Positions 11,401 through 24,900 of a DNA stretch of 64,000 nucleotides are shown piece by piece (within the stretch, counting starts at the first letter, position 1; every line of letters starts with the position of its first letter). The notes under the pieces are model-generated. The model had not been told where the DNA came from. It did not search any database and saw nothing but the letters and a program-made list of their open reading frames with translations. The translations under genes and the position numbers were made by a program. Origin of the DNA: Pithys albifrons albifrons (Eukaryota > Chordata > Aves > Passeriformes > Thamnophilidae); NCBI RefSeq assembly GCF_047495875.1, contig NC_092459.1, positions 14,989,795 to 15,053,794 of the forward strand. The letters are read 5' to 3'.

Positions 11401-14400
11401 AACCAAAATGGTTTCTAAAATCATTGTGGTGCCAAGAAAATGTTTGGCACAGAATCATCACAGTGCTGATAACTTCTTCAGATAATCTTATCTATTAATA
11501 CTTTAGGTTGACAGTTATATCTGAAAATTAAATGCAACTTGTTTATGTATATACATATATGTATGTTTTTATATGTGTATACATGTAGTCCCTTTCCTAG
11601 ATAAGGACAAAAGTCAGCCAGCTCCCACATTACCCCCAAATTCTCTGGCTTCAAAGAGTCTGTTGAAAGTATTGGGAATAAAGTATTGAAATCAAGGTGC
11701 TGCTCTCACAGACAATGGACTGCAAGAAGTAAAACAGTCCTATAAAAACACATCTTGTTCTTTTACAATTATGTTTCTAATAGTGCTCAATTTTATATAA
11801 TATTTTATATTAAAAAAAGCTGCTGTGCACCAAAATAAAATAAGCATGCCATAAACTTTCAGAGGTGGTGGGATGGTCAGATGTGATCCCTTATTTAATT
11901 ATTGCACTCTTGATACTTCAAATTTTAGTTTATCAAGATAGAAGAATCTTGAGCTACTGTCACAAATATCCATCTTACTTAGAGTGGCTTCACTCTGAAA
12001 GGTGTTCAACCCAAACTGATCTTCCTTTAAGTGGGAAAAGTGCAGGATGATTTAATGCATATAAACTTTCAGCTAGGTGTGATAAAGTCATGGCATGTCA
12101 TGTGGCACTGTCAAAACTCTGTGTTCAATGAAATGCTTACCTTTTTCAGCAAGACAGGTGACCTTCCCCTGACTGGCAGTCTCCAGCTCTTGAACAAGGC
12201 TAACCTCTTGTAAGGGCCTTAGCATGAATGCTCCATCTCAGCTGTGTGTCTAATCAGTCTGCATGGCAGGCTGTGAATATTAAAGGATGAAGCTGTGACA
12301 TTAAGGAGTAAGCAAGGAAAAAGGAGGCTAATCTGTTTGTATGCATGCTAGTCATTTGATCTATGCTGGCTTAAATATTGTCATTGGCCCACTGAAGCTC
12401 TTGTGAGGTTCATCAGAAACTCAAATGCTCTGATGGTAGGTTCATATTTGTGTCCAAAGTTGGACACTCAGAGATATGTCTGCTAGAGAAACTGCTCAAG
12501 AACCTATATAGAAGGTCAGATAGCAACTCCACCTAGTGCAGTGACCCATGTCAATTAGGTTCAAAAGGATCACGAAGCCATTGTTAGCTCAGAGAAATGC
12601 TTGTGTAGAGTGTTTCTCCATCTCACAGCAATAAGAGCCTCTCAGGACTTCTGAACTAGAGATGATGTCTGTTTAACAGTCCTAAAGTGACCTACTGGCT
12701 TGTCCCCACCTGAGTGAATGCTTGACTGATTGGCCTTCTCTGGACTTTCTGATGTTATTTTCTGTAAATTAATGAGATTCAGATTGGCTGTGTCTTTACA
12801 AGCTATGAGCACAGTCATACCTCATGTGAGGCTGTGCCAAGATCCAGAGACAGATGATTTTGAATAGCACTTTCTGAAGAAATACAGCAGGAATTGCTGG
12901 CTTCAGTAGCTCATTAAGTTACAGAAACTAATTATGACCATTTAAGGTCACAGTTAACTACCTTTCCACAGGTTCTTTCAGCAGAAATATCCTCTAAGTT
13001 GGTGGATGGGGGAAGGACACAGAGAGATTTAGCTTTTGTCTTTCTTTTTCATATTCCCGCTCATCACTAAAAATTTACATCATCCAGTACTATTTCACAG
13101 GAAAACACTAACATAGGATCAGCACAGGGCAGTTCTCTCAGGGCTCCCCCACCCTAGATGCTCAGGTTAGAGGGAGTGATGGATCTTTGAAGCACAAACT
13201 TGGCTGGAGCATGGCAGGCAGTTTCTGGCTGCTGGGCCAGGCTGTCTGGGAACACTGCAGTCCTCCTTACACTACCCGACAGAGCAAGCTGATAGCATGG
13301 TGACACATTCTTACTCTCCTGGCTTTTTAATCAAAATGTTAAGTACTCTTTTCCTTGCTCTGTACAATGAAAACAAAATCTGGAATATTGACATTTTTGG
13401 AAAAATGAAATTATTCTTTCTGGGTCAGGCCCAGTCAGGACTGCACACTACATTTTCTCCCTAAAGATAATAAAATTTTTTCAAAATCTCTTATGGTTTT
13501 CCTGTTTCTACTCACTTCAAAGTACATTCATGAACAGTTGCTGACACCATAATCCTTACAGTTAATACAATGCTAATCTGAAACATATCATTGAGGTCTT
13601 TTCATGACATTTTTACAGGCAAAAAAATCAGAATAGCCTGATCTGGAGCATTGCAATTTTTGTGCACAACTTGAAACATTAATTACTTACATTCATTTAG
13701 ATAAGTACAGGCTTGATATATCTAAATCAAACGAAATACATTGATTTTCAGGAGTAAAAATAATCAGTTTTGAATATGAAGTATGCAGAGTCAATGTTCT
13801 CTAGAAGTCACAGCTTACTAATTCAAATATATTTCCTTATTTTAGGAACTAACTAATAGCCTCACTCAGGGCTATTGTGGTGTACTTGTCACGTATCAGT
13901 GTCAGTTTTTTTGTTTAGAAATCTGATTCTAGTATTCATCACTGGAAACCTACATTTGTAATGCTCACACCATTAATTTATTGTATCCAATCAGAAATAA
14001 GAAGAAAAAATATTTTAAGGACTAGAAAACTAAATGCTTTAGTATTCATATTATATTTATAGTCTTTGAAAAGAATATCAGCAAGAAAATTCTATTATTG
14101 TATCTTACAATCAAAAATATGTTCTTCCTCTCCAAGACCTGTCAGTAATCTATTACTGACAAAAAGTATGTGAGTTCCATGTTCATCTTGAAGATACAAT
14201 ATGCAATATTTCACATCTACTGCACTCAGATTTCAACAATCAGCTTCTTTCAAAGACACACTGACAATTCAAATGATGAATTATTAAGTCAGGATAACAA
14301 GGACAACATTGACTTTCTTTGTACAGCTCCAGCTAGAGTAGAAGACTCTATTAATTATCAGACCAGAAATGGGCTGGGATCTGCTTTGTACACTGCTAAG

Positions 14401-15098
14401 CAATTTAACTGGAAGAGATGGGTTATATATGGCAATAAATGACCTTTCTAAAAGCTTGTTTTTCCACCAACTGCTTGTGTTGAAACCAATTGCAGAAGTC
14501 ATTTAAAATGAGCTGTTTATTGCTTCCTAAATGCATTTACTGCATGCCAGATGTCCATTTCAAAACATTCTGCTGTGTGTCTTTTAACTGACCCTACACC
14601 GAGATGAGACGAGACTCAACTGCCCATATCCATTATGCTGGAAATGTTGCTCACATAGCAATGAACTGGAAGCCCAGCAGGCACTGGGAGAGACCTCCTT
14701 CAGTACCACAGAGATAAGGAGAAAATGCAACTCCTTAGAGGAAATGAGTCCATGTGCCACTCAGAAGGGTGATCGCATCCCAGAGTAAACCATATTGTCA
14801 GCGTTATCTTGTGAGCTGGCTGACAGTAACAGCGAACACATGGAAATGCAAACTCCCAGCATGGAATGCTCACAGGGTCTCTGCAATTGCCTCCTCTTGT
14901 GCTGGAGAGTTACTTTTTAACTGAGCTGTGTTTTCTGGGGAGCCTGTTGCCCCGTGCACTTCTATTCTGCCTCCTTAAACACTTATACCATGCGTGTCCC
15001 TGGAATTCATCCTCCTGGCCCACAGCAGCCACCAGTTGCAAGGCTTAAATACACTTATCCTCGCTGCTTGCCTTTGGGTGTGTGCTCTCTGGGATAGC
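8428..15098. other. Long stretch of unique AT-rich non-coding DNA
   Basis: No gene, RNA or dispersed repeat is recognised in this 6.7 kb. Minor structure: a 12-bp unit TGCATTTTTTAC present twice in tandem at about 8750-8773; a short GA run near 9953-9962; and an alternating TATG/TATA tract at 11543-11585. Open frames are at most 101 codons and look random. Confidence 0.55.
11543..11585. repeat. Alternating purine-pyrimidine AT tract (TATG/TATA)
   Basis: A run of TATG, TATA and CATA units containing the perfect palindrome ACATATATGT and the palindrome GTATATAC. It is an old microsatellite of mixed units that could extrude a small hairpin. Confidence 0.6.
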
Positions 15099-15233
15099 AT
15101 AGAGTCATAGAATAGTTTAGGCTGGAAAAGACCTTCAAGGTCATTGAGATCATTGACTCCAACTGTTAATGTAGGACTGCAAGTCCACCACTAAACCATG
15201 TCCCTGTGTGCCATATCTGCATGTCTTCAAAAT
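15099..15233 (-). mobile_element. CR1 LINE 3' end fragment
   Basis: On the plus strand it starts with the inverted CR1 tail 'catagagtcatagaatagt' and continues 'ggctggaaaagaccttcaag', 'ctccaactgttaatgtagg', 'accactaaaccatgtccc', and 'atatctgcatgtcttc'. This is the reverse complement of a CR1 3' UTR. About 135 bp survive. It is 5'-truncated, the usual fate of CR1 copies. Confidence 0.87.
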
Positions 15234-18200
15234 ACCAAACTCTATACTTGGTAGATGTTGGTCAGAGATGTTGCCTGAAAGTGCTGAATGTGATGGACCC
15301 AATTCCCCACTTACTTGGATCAGCAGACCTAGTAGAGCACTGTTAGTGGGAACATGGCAATTTCTCCCTTTAAAGTTCCTCATCACTTTTGTAGGTTTAG
15401 CCCTCCTTGAGAATGCACTAAGTTTTTTTCTTAAATTTTGTCTTAAAATGTTCACCTGGTCCTTCAATAACACATGACTTCTATATGGAAGTTAGGTGGT
15501 CAGTTTGGTTAGTTTTCTTCACCAGTCAGTATTTTTCTCTATTAATAATTTCATAAGAAGTTATTTTATTGTTTTCTCTTTCAGGCAGTTATATATTAAC
15601 TCCCTTTTCTAACATCGTCAAGGATTTCTTATTTTAAATTTTCATATTTGCCTCATTGTAGCCTGAAAGTGAGGCTTCGATGAAAATGAAAAATACGTGA
15701 AACAACAATGAAATTTCAATTTAAATTAAGATTAAAAGGAAAAAAAAGAAAAAGGAAATTTTTTCACAGTACAATATCATGGAAATTAAAGTAATAGTAA
15801 TTTAAAGTAATTTTGAGTAACTTTGACATATATAACACTCAGGAAAAGAAACTACTTTTATGTAACTGGTTTCAGTCCCATGTCAAAATGAGTTGTTTTT
15901 TCTTTTCTATAACTGAATGTATAACAAGCCAATAACAAGCCAATATGAAATTGTAAAATAGAAGGTCTTTATCAAATGATAAAAGTTATAACAAATGTGA
16001 AAATGAAAAAAAAACAAACAAACCCTTTCATGCTTTAGGACTGAAAATCCTTGAAACTCGATCCATCATAAAAAGTGTTTTGGTTTTCATGAGTAGGAAT
16101 TTTCAGAAAAGGTTTAAGTCCTACTCCAGCTAGATTTGTTTAGTTTCAGAACAGCCACAGTGCAAAGCAAGGAAGTCATCTCCTACTTGCTTAGGAACAC
16201 AGAGCTCATATTTAGCACAGGAAGGCCACAGAGAGCAGCTCTGCAAGCCCATAAGTACTTAATGTCTGTTTCCATATTTCAAAATATCACTGTATTCTTT
16301 ACCATACCCTCCTTGCTGCTGACAAAAAACCAAGGCTGAAATAAAGCACATGAAAGTAATTAACTACCTTTGCATTTCTTCTGTTTTTCTTCAATGTAAA
16401 TTCAGTTAAATGCTGATTTTGAAATTTATCCTGAGGTAATTGAAAATACTTTGTTTTTAATTCACTTCCATTTATAGTTGTATGGAATGAAGAAGAATGA
16501 GAAAAGTAATCACAAAAGACACGTGAAGGAAGTTATTGCTAGAGTATTGATTTTTCCATGAATCTTAGCTGTATGTCAGAGGTAGATTTTTTATTTATTT
16601 TGAAGTAAAAATGCAATACCTATCTGTATAAGTTATACCTCAGTTAAATGTAGCACATGGAGCCTACTTTTGAAATGTAGTTAAGAAATAGTTTAAGTGA
16701 ATACTCAGAGTAAGTTTGCCACTGATTTACATAATTTTAACTTCCAGTTTCTGTTAATCTCAGTAAATGTACAAGAACACAATTCATTTGATAAATTATC
16801 AGTGTTGAAAAGAAAGTAGCTAGACCCACAGTGTCAAATCAGTTTTTCCAGACTGTTAAAAAGAATTAAAATTGTCAATCATTCAAATCAGGCTGAAAGG
16901 GCCTAACATTGTGCTGGCATGCAAATAAGAGGAGACATCTCCAAGAGTAGATCTGCACTGCACAATTAATGAAAGTACAGGAAGTGGTTTGGAACTGTCA
17001 TTAAAGTAAAAGCCTTGGAAATTATATCAAAAAAATAGCAAAGAAAGCATGTGGAGAAAAAGCAATGATTCCACATGCTTCACATTGGTTTCATCACGGT
17101 GGGTGACATAAGAGGGATTTATGATAGATAAAATGGCAGGGAAAGATCTCATGTAGAAGTGAAAGTTCAGCTGGAAATGTCCTTCTAAGTAGTTGTTATC
17201 AATAAGCACTTTGACAGTCTGACAAGACTTCTAAATTTATATTTCATTATGCACATTTAAGACACCCAAAATCCAGTTCTGTGTCAGGCAGTGCTTGTGC
17301 TTACCTTTGAACATTTTGCAAAGTGTCTAGTCTCAATATTAAGTGGGAAAAAAATAGCTCAGAACTAGACTGTAATCTATTTGTGTGCTTGAACTACTGA
17401 CATTCCAGTTGAAACTGGAGGGGTTTATCACTTGATCATCATTTTGGTCTCATTCAGTGTAACCCATCCTGAGATCTGATCATCACTTCAACTGCACACG
17501 GTTCTCCCATTTCCAGGCCAGACCTAGAGCTTGAAATCCTATGTATCCTGACAGCAATTACCCCAGCACCTCTGGCATATCCATCATCTGGATGTCTCCT
17601 CACTCTGGGAGCAATAGCAATTATAGCCAGAGATGAAACAATCTCTTTAAAGCAACCTATTTGGAACAGAAACATGTAGAAAAAAAATAAAGAACTGTTA
17701 AAATAGTAAAAATTTAACTTGTCAGCTATCTAACTGTATTTCAGGGAGTTGCTGGTAGCAGTGAGGTTTAAGAGACTCTGGTATATGCTGTTCATTTAAC
17801 TCATGAATCTGTTCTCACTTCCAGCATCTAAGTATGAGGCTTCTAAGGGTCACTTTCTTTTTAATATGTTCATACTTGCCAGGTCAAAGACACTGTTTTA
17901 TTACCCTGAATGCTTCTAGCCCCTAACTTTAGCAATGAGGCCAGTAATCCTTTGGAAAAGGGAAGTAAAATCCTTAAAACACATGATTTGTTTTCTAGTG
18001 TTTTTCTTTTGAACCTATCCATGGGAAATAATTTTTTCCTTTTTTGTTTTTACAGCAGTCCCCCACAGTACAATAGATGCTAATTTTCCTTTACAAGCAT
18101 AATCAGAGTGGGATTTTCCTCACCTAATTTTAGCCGCCTACAAATTAATTGTCAAGTTTGGTCAAACAGGTCTTCTTTTTATTATGGAGAGAAAGAAATA

Positions 18201-18454
18201 TGTGTCAGCAGAGAATAACACTACCTTTGGAATTTACCTTAGACTTGGACAGCTGAACTTTTAAATATCTAAGGTGGTTGAGATACATCCTTACCTATAG
18301 TATTAAGGAATTCTGTTCCATTTTCATAGCCTTTTGCTTACTATTTACACATTTCATATTTTTAGACATTTGAGTAATAACAAAGCAATCAAATGCAACT
18401 CAGATTTGAGAAAAAGTCCTACAGGCCGTAATTGGTCCTTAATTATTACTTTTT
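15234..18454. other. Unique AT-rich non-coding DNA
   Basis: No gene or dispersed repeat is recognised. It contains an 11-bp unit ATAACAAGCCA twice in tandem (about 15921-15942) and an A/G-rich patch near 15733-15760. An octamer-type ATGCAAAT occurs at about 16919 but has no promoter context. Confidence 0.55.
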
Positions 18455-18610
18455 TGATTGCTTAGTTGTTTTTTTGGTTTTGTTGTTGTTTGTTTGTTGT
18501 TGGGGTTTTTGGTCATTTGTTTGGTTGGTTTTTTTTGTTTGTTGGGAAGGTTATGGGTTTTGTTTGGTTGGTTGGTTTGTTGGTTGATTTTGTTGCTGTT
18601 TTTTGGTGGT
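18455..18610. repeat. G/T-rich low-complexity tract (TTTG/TTGG units)
   Basis: About 155 bp made nearly only of T and G on the plus strand, with interrupted GTTT, TTGG and TTTTG units. It lies just upstream of a CR1 3' end. Open frames on both strands here (Phe/Leu/Val/Gly-rich on plus, Asn/Lys/Pro/Gln-rich on minus) are artefacts of composition. Confidence 0.85.
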
Positions 18611-18654
18611 GATGATACCCTAAAAAATGAGATTATTACCTTGTGATACATGTA

Positions 18655-18961
18655 GGTCTCAGTCCTTCTAGGAGACAGCCACTCACAGCTTATAGGACAA
18701 GGGGAAATGGGTTTAAACTGAAAGAAAATAGATTTAAATTAAATACTAGGAAGAAATTCTTTACTCTGAGGGTGATAAGACATTGATACAGGCTGCACAG
18801 AGAGGCTGTGGATACCACATCCCTGGAAATGTTCAGAGCCAGGCTGGATGGGGCTCTGAGCAACCTGATTGAGTCAGAGGTGTCCCTGCCCATGGCAGGG
18901 GATGAAAATGAGATGATCTTTAAGATCCGTTCCAACTGAAACCATCCTACAATTCTATGAT
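18655..18961 (+). mobile_element. CR1 LINE 3' end fragment
   Basis: A clear sense-strand CR1 3' end. Diagnostic pieces in order are 'aggacaaggggaaatggg', 'actaggaagaaattcttta', 'ggctgcacagagaggctgtg', 'acatccctggaaatgttcag', 'ctggatggggctctgagcaa', 'gtccctgcccatggcagggg', 'gatgatctttaagatcc', and the terminal ATTCTATGA tail. It is the best preserved CR1 in the window, 5'-truncated to about 300 bp. Confidence 0.95.
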
Positions 18962-21900
18962 TTATTCAGCTGCATTTTACAGTGTGCAGGGCACATGCCT
19001 TTATTGGCCAGAAAACCTTTGTAAATCAGGAGAGTGATTTTAAGATGCTCCTTTGTATATCAACTCTGATTTGTAAAACTCTCAACCATTCAGGTAACTC
19101 TTTTATTCAAGATATCTCCAAGGTTCTTAGTTCCGCAGCTATACATCTTCTGACACCAGCTGGTGATTTTCTAATTTCTCCTTCAGATAGCAGGTCAGCA
19201 GGCTGTCACCCCTTTCTTTCACTGTAAATCCACAAAATTGGCAAATGCTGACAACTGCATTTGGCACTCAGGGATATGATGCATTTTGAGAAGCTGAAAC
19301 TGCAGCAGCCAAGAGTAAACCCCCACAATAAGGTGTGTAATGCTCTTGTGTGGAATTTGAATCCATTGCAGAAGCTTTGTCTCTTCATCATAAGCCCAAG
19401 ATTTTACCCAAAAGAAAATAGAATTGACTGGATTTTTTTTTCTGTTTCACCTACTTAAAAAGGATAAGCGTGCGTATGGACACATTAGAATAATCCAGTA
19501 AGTAGAAATGCCAAACAAAGCTGTCACATTACTGCTATTAAAGTACAAAGAGGGGCAAGCTGAAATTTTAGCTCCATATTCTAATTCCCCTGGATTCCAA
19601 ATATGTTTCAAAGTGCTTAATTAGATGTCATGAATTGAAAAGAAGCTGTTACCAACTACTGGAGTTGGTCTTTGAATACATAAGCAGTGAAGGTGACTTG
19701 GTAAATGTGTCAGGAGGTGGAATTTCCAGTATTGCTGTCAAGCCTCCTGCACTTTTTTTACTCTTTTTTTTTAAACTCAGAGACCTTTCTTCCCTGCCTC
19801 TGCACTTCAAAGTAATTAAATGTCCAAAGTGACAGCTCCTGCCACACTTCTGTCTTTAATCCTCTACTGGTCCATGTATTCTAGTCTATCCATGTAAGGT
19901 GAGAATGTACAGGACCAGGAAGCCCATAGCACCTATTGCAAATCCTAGGGTAAAATTCTAAAACTTGTGGTGGATCCTTTCATTGCTTCTTTGCAGTATA
20001 ATCAGGAAGCTATTGCGATAAACTTGGAATTTAACATTTTTTTGAGTATTTATCTGCTGAGGCTGCAGATCCTCATATATGTCAGCAAATTGCTAAGAGA
20101 ATGTGGGGTTATTTATGGGGAAAATCACTATTTCTGCTGCAAACTACCTGAGCATGTCTTTCCTTAAAGCAGCAGAAGCTATGCAAGTGGTGCTGCTCCA
20201 AAGGAGACTGTTGTTAGCTCCCTATGACCCCTTGTCCTTTGGCAGAAACACATCAGTTGGTTGAGGAAATGAGAGGGAACAATGGAAAAATAAGCAAACA
20301 CTCTAGCAGTCAGGGGACTGAAACATAGAAATATAACTTTTCTGGTAAAGTAAGAGCAAAGAGCTGAAGATGTATTGATTGCAACATATATTGCAATGGT
20401 CCCTGAGCTAAAACTTTAATAAAACCAAGGAAAATGACAACTGAAAGGAGTCCCAGAAATCATAAATCTCAGTGTACATGCTGAATGGTGTGGAGAAAAT
20501 AATCAGCAAAAAACAATCAACTCCATCTGAATTTGCAAGCCTAGAAAGTGCCATTTGGGGAGAAGAGAGGTGCAGAAAATCTTGGCTTCTTCAGTCTTGC
20601 CATGCTTCAAAAACACATGAAGGAAATTCCACAGCACTCACATGGGGGATAATCTGTCCCTGTCTACTTGCCAGGAAGATCTTATGCTAATCTTAAAATT
20701 TAAGATATATTTACAACTTTAAACATGAGTTTTATATTGCTCCCAGCATTCCATTTAAATGTTAACCAGTATAACTGGATAGTCAAATACTTGTTTGAAA
20801 TCTGCTAAACCTATTTTTTCCTTGGAATTTCTTTGTAATGTAATATATGTCCACTTAGTGTTAAGAAATACTTCAGATTTATTACTCTCATTTTTGCAAT
20901 GATCTGAGCTAACCAATTTTTGCCCAAGCAGCCATTTCTCAGTGTTCAAAATACCAGTACAAAGAATATAAATAGAATGCACTCCCCTCATTTTCCAAGT
21001 TTCAGCCTACATACTTTTTCTTGTCTTTCCTCAGTAGCCAAAAAGAGAGTATCCCTTTCAGAGACGTGGCTGGGGTATACTTTCTGTGTAGGATCCAGTT
21101 TATCGAACTAACTTACTCCATATTTTTGAAGATGTAGGACAAATCTATGCTAGAAAATTAAAAAGTCTGGGTCAGGAACTAAGTACCATGACTTAACAAT
21201 TTATATATTTTAATAGTTGAAATGATCCTAGAAATATTTTCCTCAAATGTGTAACATTTTTTCAAACAGCGCCCTTGAAGAATTTGCATGATGGCACAAC
21301 CTAGGTAGGATGAAACCTTGCCATTGGTGTTTTAAAGGAAGCTACCCCATTTTGGAGTGTAAGAGAGCTGACTGCAGCTTGCACACAGACTGTGCTCTGT
21401 CATTTAGCTTCAGTGACAGCCAATTGTCCCAAACACATCTAATAAACTGGTACATATGTTCCCTTGAAATCTCACCTTCCACAGGTAAGTACATCCTATA
21501 TAATCAACAGAGGCAAATGCTCTTGAACTCTCTCCAGAGAGGTTGTCCTGTCTAAATTGCGCCAACAGATTTTTCTCTTGTGGATATCTACTGATCAGAC
21601 ACAGATCTTCATCTGTTTTAGTCCTGGCACTTTGTTAGCACACCTGAAGCTCCTGTGCAAATCTAATTAGACAGAGTGGATCCCATGCTTTATTGATTAA
21701 CTCCAATAATCCAGGTATCAAGAACTCTGCAGTTGTATTTTACTTTAATTTTCAAACATTTCATATTGAAAGGGATAGGGAAAAAGTAAAAACTAAACCT
21801 GAATTTGCAAACATCTGAGTAAAACTGCAAGTATGCTTTTTAAAATTAATTTTTTATTTTAGAAAGGATCAACACCAGTGGGTTAGTGTTGTCATTGTGG

Positions 21901-24900
21901 TTGTACCTAGAGGTGTCAGTGAGAATTCAGGTGCCTTTGAGCAAACATGTACAGTAAGAGAGCTTCTGTACCATGGAGTTTAACCTGGAAATGAACCAAA
22001 CCATCAAAGAGGGAAGAATAAAATAAAGGCTTGGGAAGTACAATGATGAGCTTGAGTTAAAAAACTGACTAAAATGTGCTTAAAATTACGAGATTTAGAG
22101 AAACAGAAGAATTTAATTAATTAGACTGTCAGAACTAACTGCCAGGTAAAATGTATGTATTAATAAACGTATGACTGCTAGTAAAACACAGTCTTCACTT
22201 CAGCAGCAGAAAAGGAAAAGCTAAGGAAGCTCTGGAGGAGCCATGGCTGAAGTGTGCTCACAATTACACTGCTGAGGCACTGACAATTGCATGTTATATG
22301 ATGTACACCAGCACTGCCAAAAAGCAATAAGTGTTTCAATAACATTTAGGATGACATATTCCTGTTAATCTTATGTCATTCATAGGAGGAGACAAAAACT
22401 ACCGTATACTTAATGATTTCCTTACCACTGTTCAAAACACCACTACCATGTATACCATGCATACCATGTTTGTGTCACTGCATTAAATCCCACCCAGCTT
22501 CCATCTCCACTTTCTGCATCCATCACTTTTTTTTCAGTTTTGCTTTTCTATATTTTATCTACAGAGCTATTTGAATTTTGAAGTATGTGTTCCTCTTATT
22601 CTGAGACTTCAATAGCTGTTTGTACATAAGATTTTACTTTGGTTGACTTTTGTGCTCTGAGGTTTTCATGCATGTGGCAAAGTTTGTTATTAATTAAACA
22701 ATATTTTTAGAACACACAATGGCATATCTGAAATTGAAAAGTAACATATCCTGTAGTGCATTTTTTTCTCTTCTGTGATGCAATATTTTACATTTTATAC
22801 CATCTTATTCTTGGACAGATTCTAAGGATTCTGCAATGGTACTGCAATTAAGAGTCAATCAAATAAGCACTGTTTATAACTATTTAAAATGCTTAAACAC
22901 AGAGAAAGGAAAGAGATCACAATCTTATACCAGAGGAAAATTTGTTTTGACTAGCAGTTAATGCAGAGCGCACCCTTGTCTGAAAAAAATAAGCAGTTGT
23001 CTGATTCTGAAAAAACTCACATTATAACTTTTTTAGTCCCTTTCACACATGGATTTCATAGCTACACAATGAGGAATAAAGTTAGCTTCTTATTATTTCC
23101 ACTATATGTGCAGTTAACATTGATCATAAATCCACTGACTATAAAGTCTATAAAGTTCTGCTTCTTGGTCCCTGGCCATTACATTCTCATCACACGTTCA
23201 GTAACCAACAAATAGAAATACATCAAGGTGTAGGATTTGGAGATTCAGGTCCTCTTCTATCTAAGCAATCTTGCTGCTAATCTGTGGAGATGAACTGGTT
23301 TTGTTTGTCCTTTTCTCTGCATGCATGAATTTCCCATTCCTAGTCCAGCAGCTCAGTTCCTGCATGAGATAATGGGTGCTCAGATCTTTATTTGCACACA
23401 CTTTATGGTTATGAAAATATCCTGTAACAAGGGATGTAATCCCCTCTATCTATAAATATGCTTTTAACTGTTACCAAATGCTGGCTGTATCTAACAAAAG
23501 TAAGTCACAATTAGAGTCGCAAATTATGTGAATTGCCTGAAAAGATTATTGTATGTTGTATGAATTACAGCTTACTATTTGACAAATATGAAACACCTGT
23601 AAAAAGCTAGAAGGTTATGATAATTCCCTAAGAACAGCAAGTCATTCAAAGTTTCTGCAAAAATTGCAGTACTCATCAGCTTCAAGAATGTTTCCTGTAA
23701 GTATAATTTCAGATCCTGACTACAGTGACATCAGTATCAACATCTGTATGTCTTTAACAGCATGAATGTTCTGAAGATTTTAATGAGGTCTGACTGCTGA
23801 ATATCAGAATTGGGACAGAAAGAAAGAATGAAAATGAAAGTAAAACAGAAAAGACTTGGAGCAGTGAAATTCTGTCCTGCAAGTTTCCCTGCAATATCTC
23901 AAGACAAGTGGATGAAACTATACATTGACTGTAAATAAAATAAATTCTGTGAATAAAATCAAATTCTGCCTCTCTAAGGAAAGTCCAGCATCAATAATTT
24001 GAAGTGAAAATCACTTTTAATTAATAAACAATAATATATAAAAACAATGTGGTAATTATATAATAAGGTTATTCATATTTATTCATTCAGAAAGCTTTTC
24101 TCCATTGGAAGCACAGTATTCCTGAAGTTAAAGTCATACATATCAGCCAAAAGTGATTGCAAAACCAAAGCAGGGAAAAGCTGTGTCTGAAACTGGGGAC
24201 ACAAGGCTGCGTTTCCTGGTTAGAACTCTCCCTGTTTGTGCTCCTGCAGATTAGTGTTGATGAAGTGAACATCCAAGGAGCTGATCCACAGCACTACAAG
24301 TGTTTGTGTCTAGAGGAAATTGGAAATGTCCTTTTACAGCTTTCAGCCAGCATGAAGAGAAAGAATTAGGGGTCTGTTAGATGGAATTCTGTGAATTTTT
24401 CTGCAGTGGTCTTTATCTCTATCTTAATGTTTCAGTAGTTTGCCAGAAGTTGCCATCCTTGTCAGAATGGTAATGTAGGAGGATTAGAATTCGCATTTAG
24501 CAAGTCGCCTTTGGATTCTGTGTCTTTGTCCACACTGACTTGCCCATGCAATGTAAGTTCAGATGTTGAGCTGGAAATCACTGTGGGTAGTGCTGCTACT
24601 CCTCAAAAGCCTGGCATAAGTTCTGACACACAAGTGAAAAGGGCAGAAACACCTGAAAACAAGTCATCAGAGCTCATTTTTCAGCTTGTTTCAAGGCAAT
24701 TCTCCTTACTCTAAGCAATCTCCAGCTTTGGCAAACATCGTGAACAGTTTCAGACCAGTTCCTGAAGTTGATGTGGTAACCTTGCTTGTACTGCAGTTGT
24801 CCTATCTCCTTTTTACTCATTTATAGATTGCAGGAAAATGTTGCTTACCCACTGATAATAGATTACCATAATTCACAAAGGCAAATGTTAGAGAAGTAGG

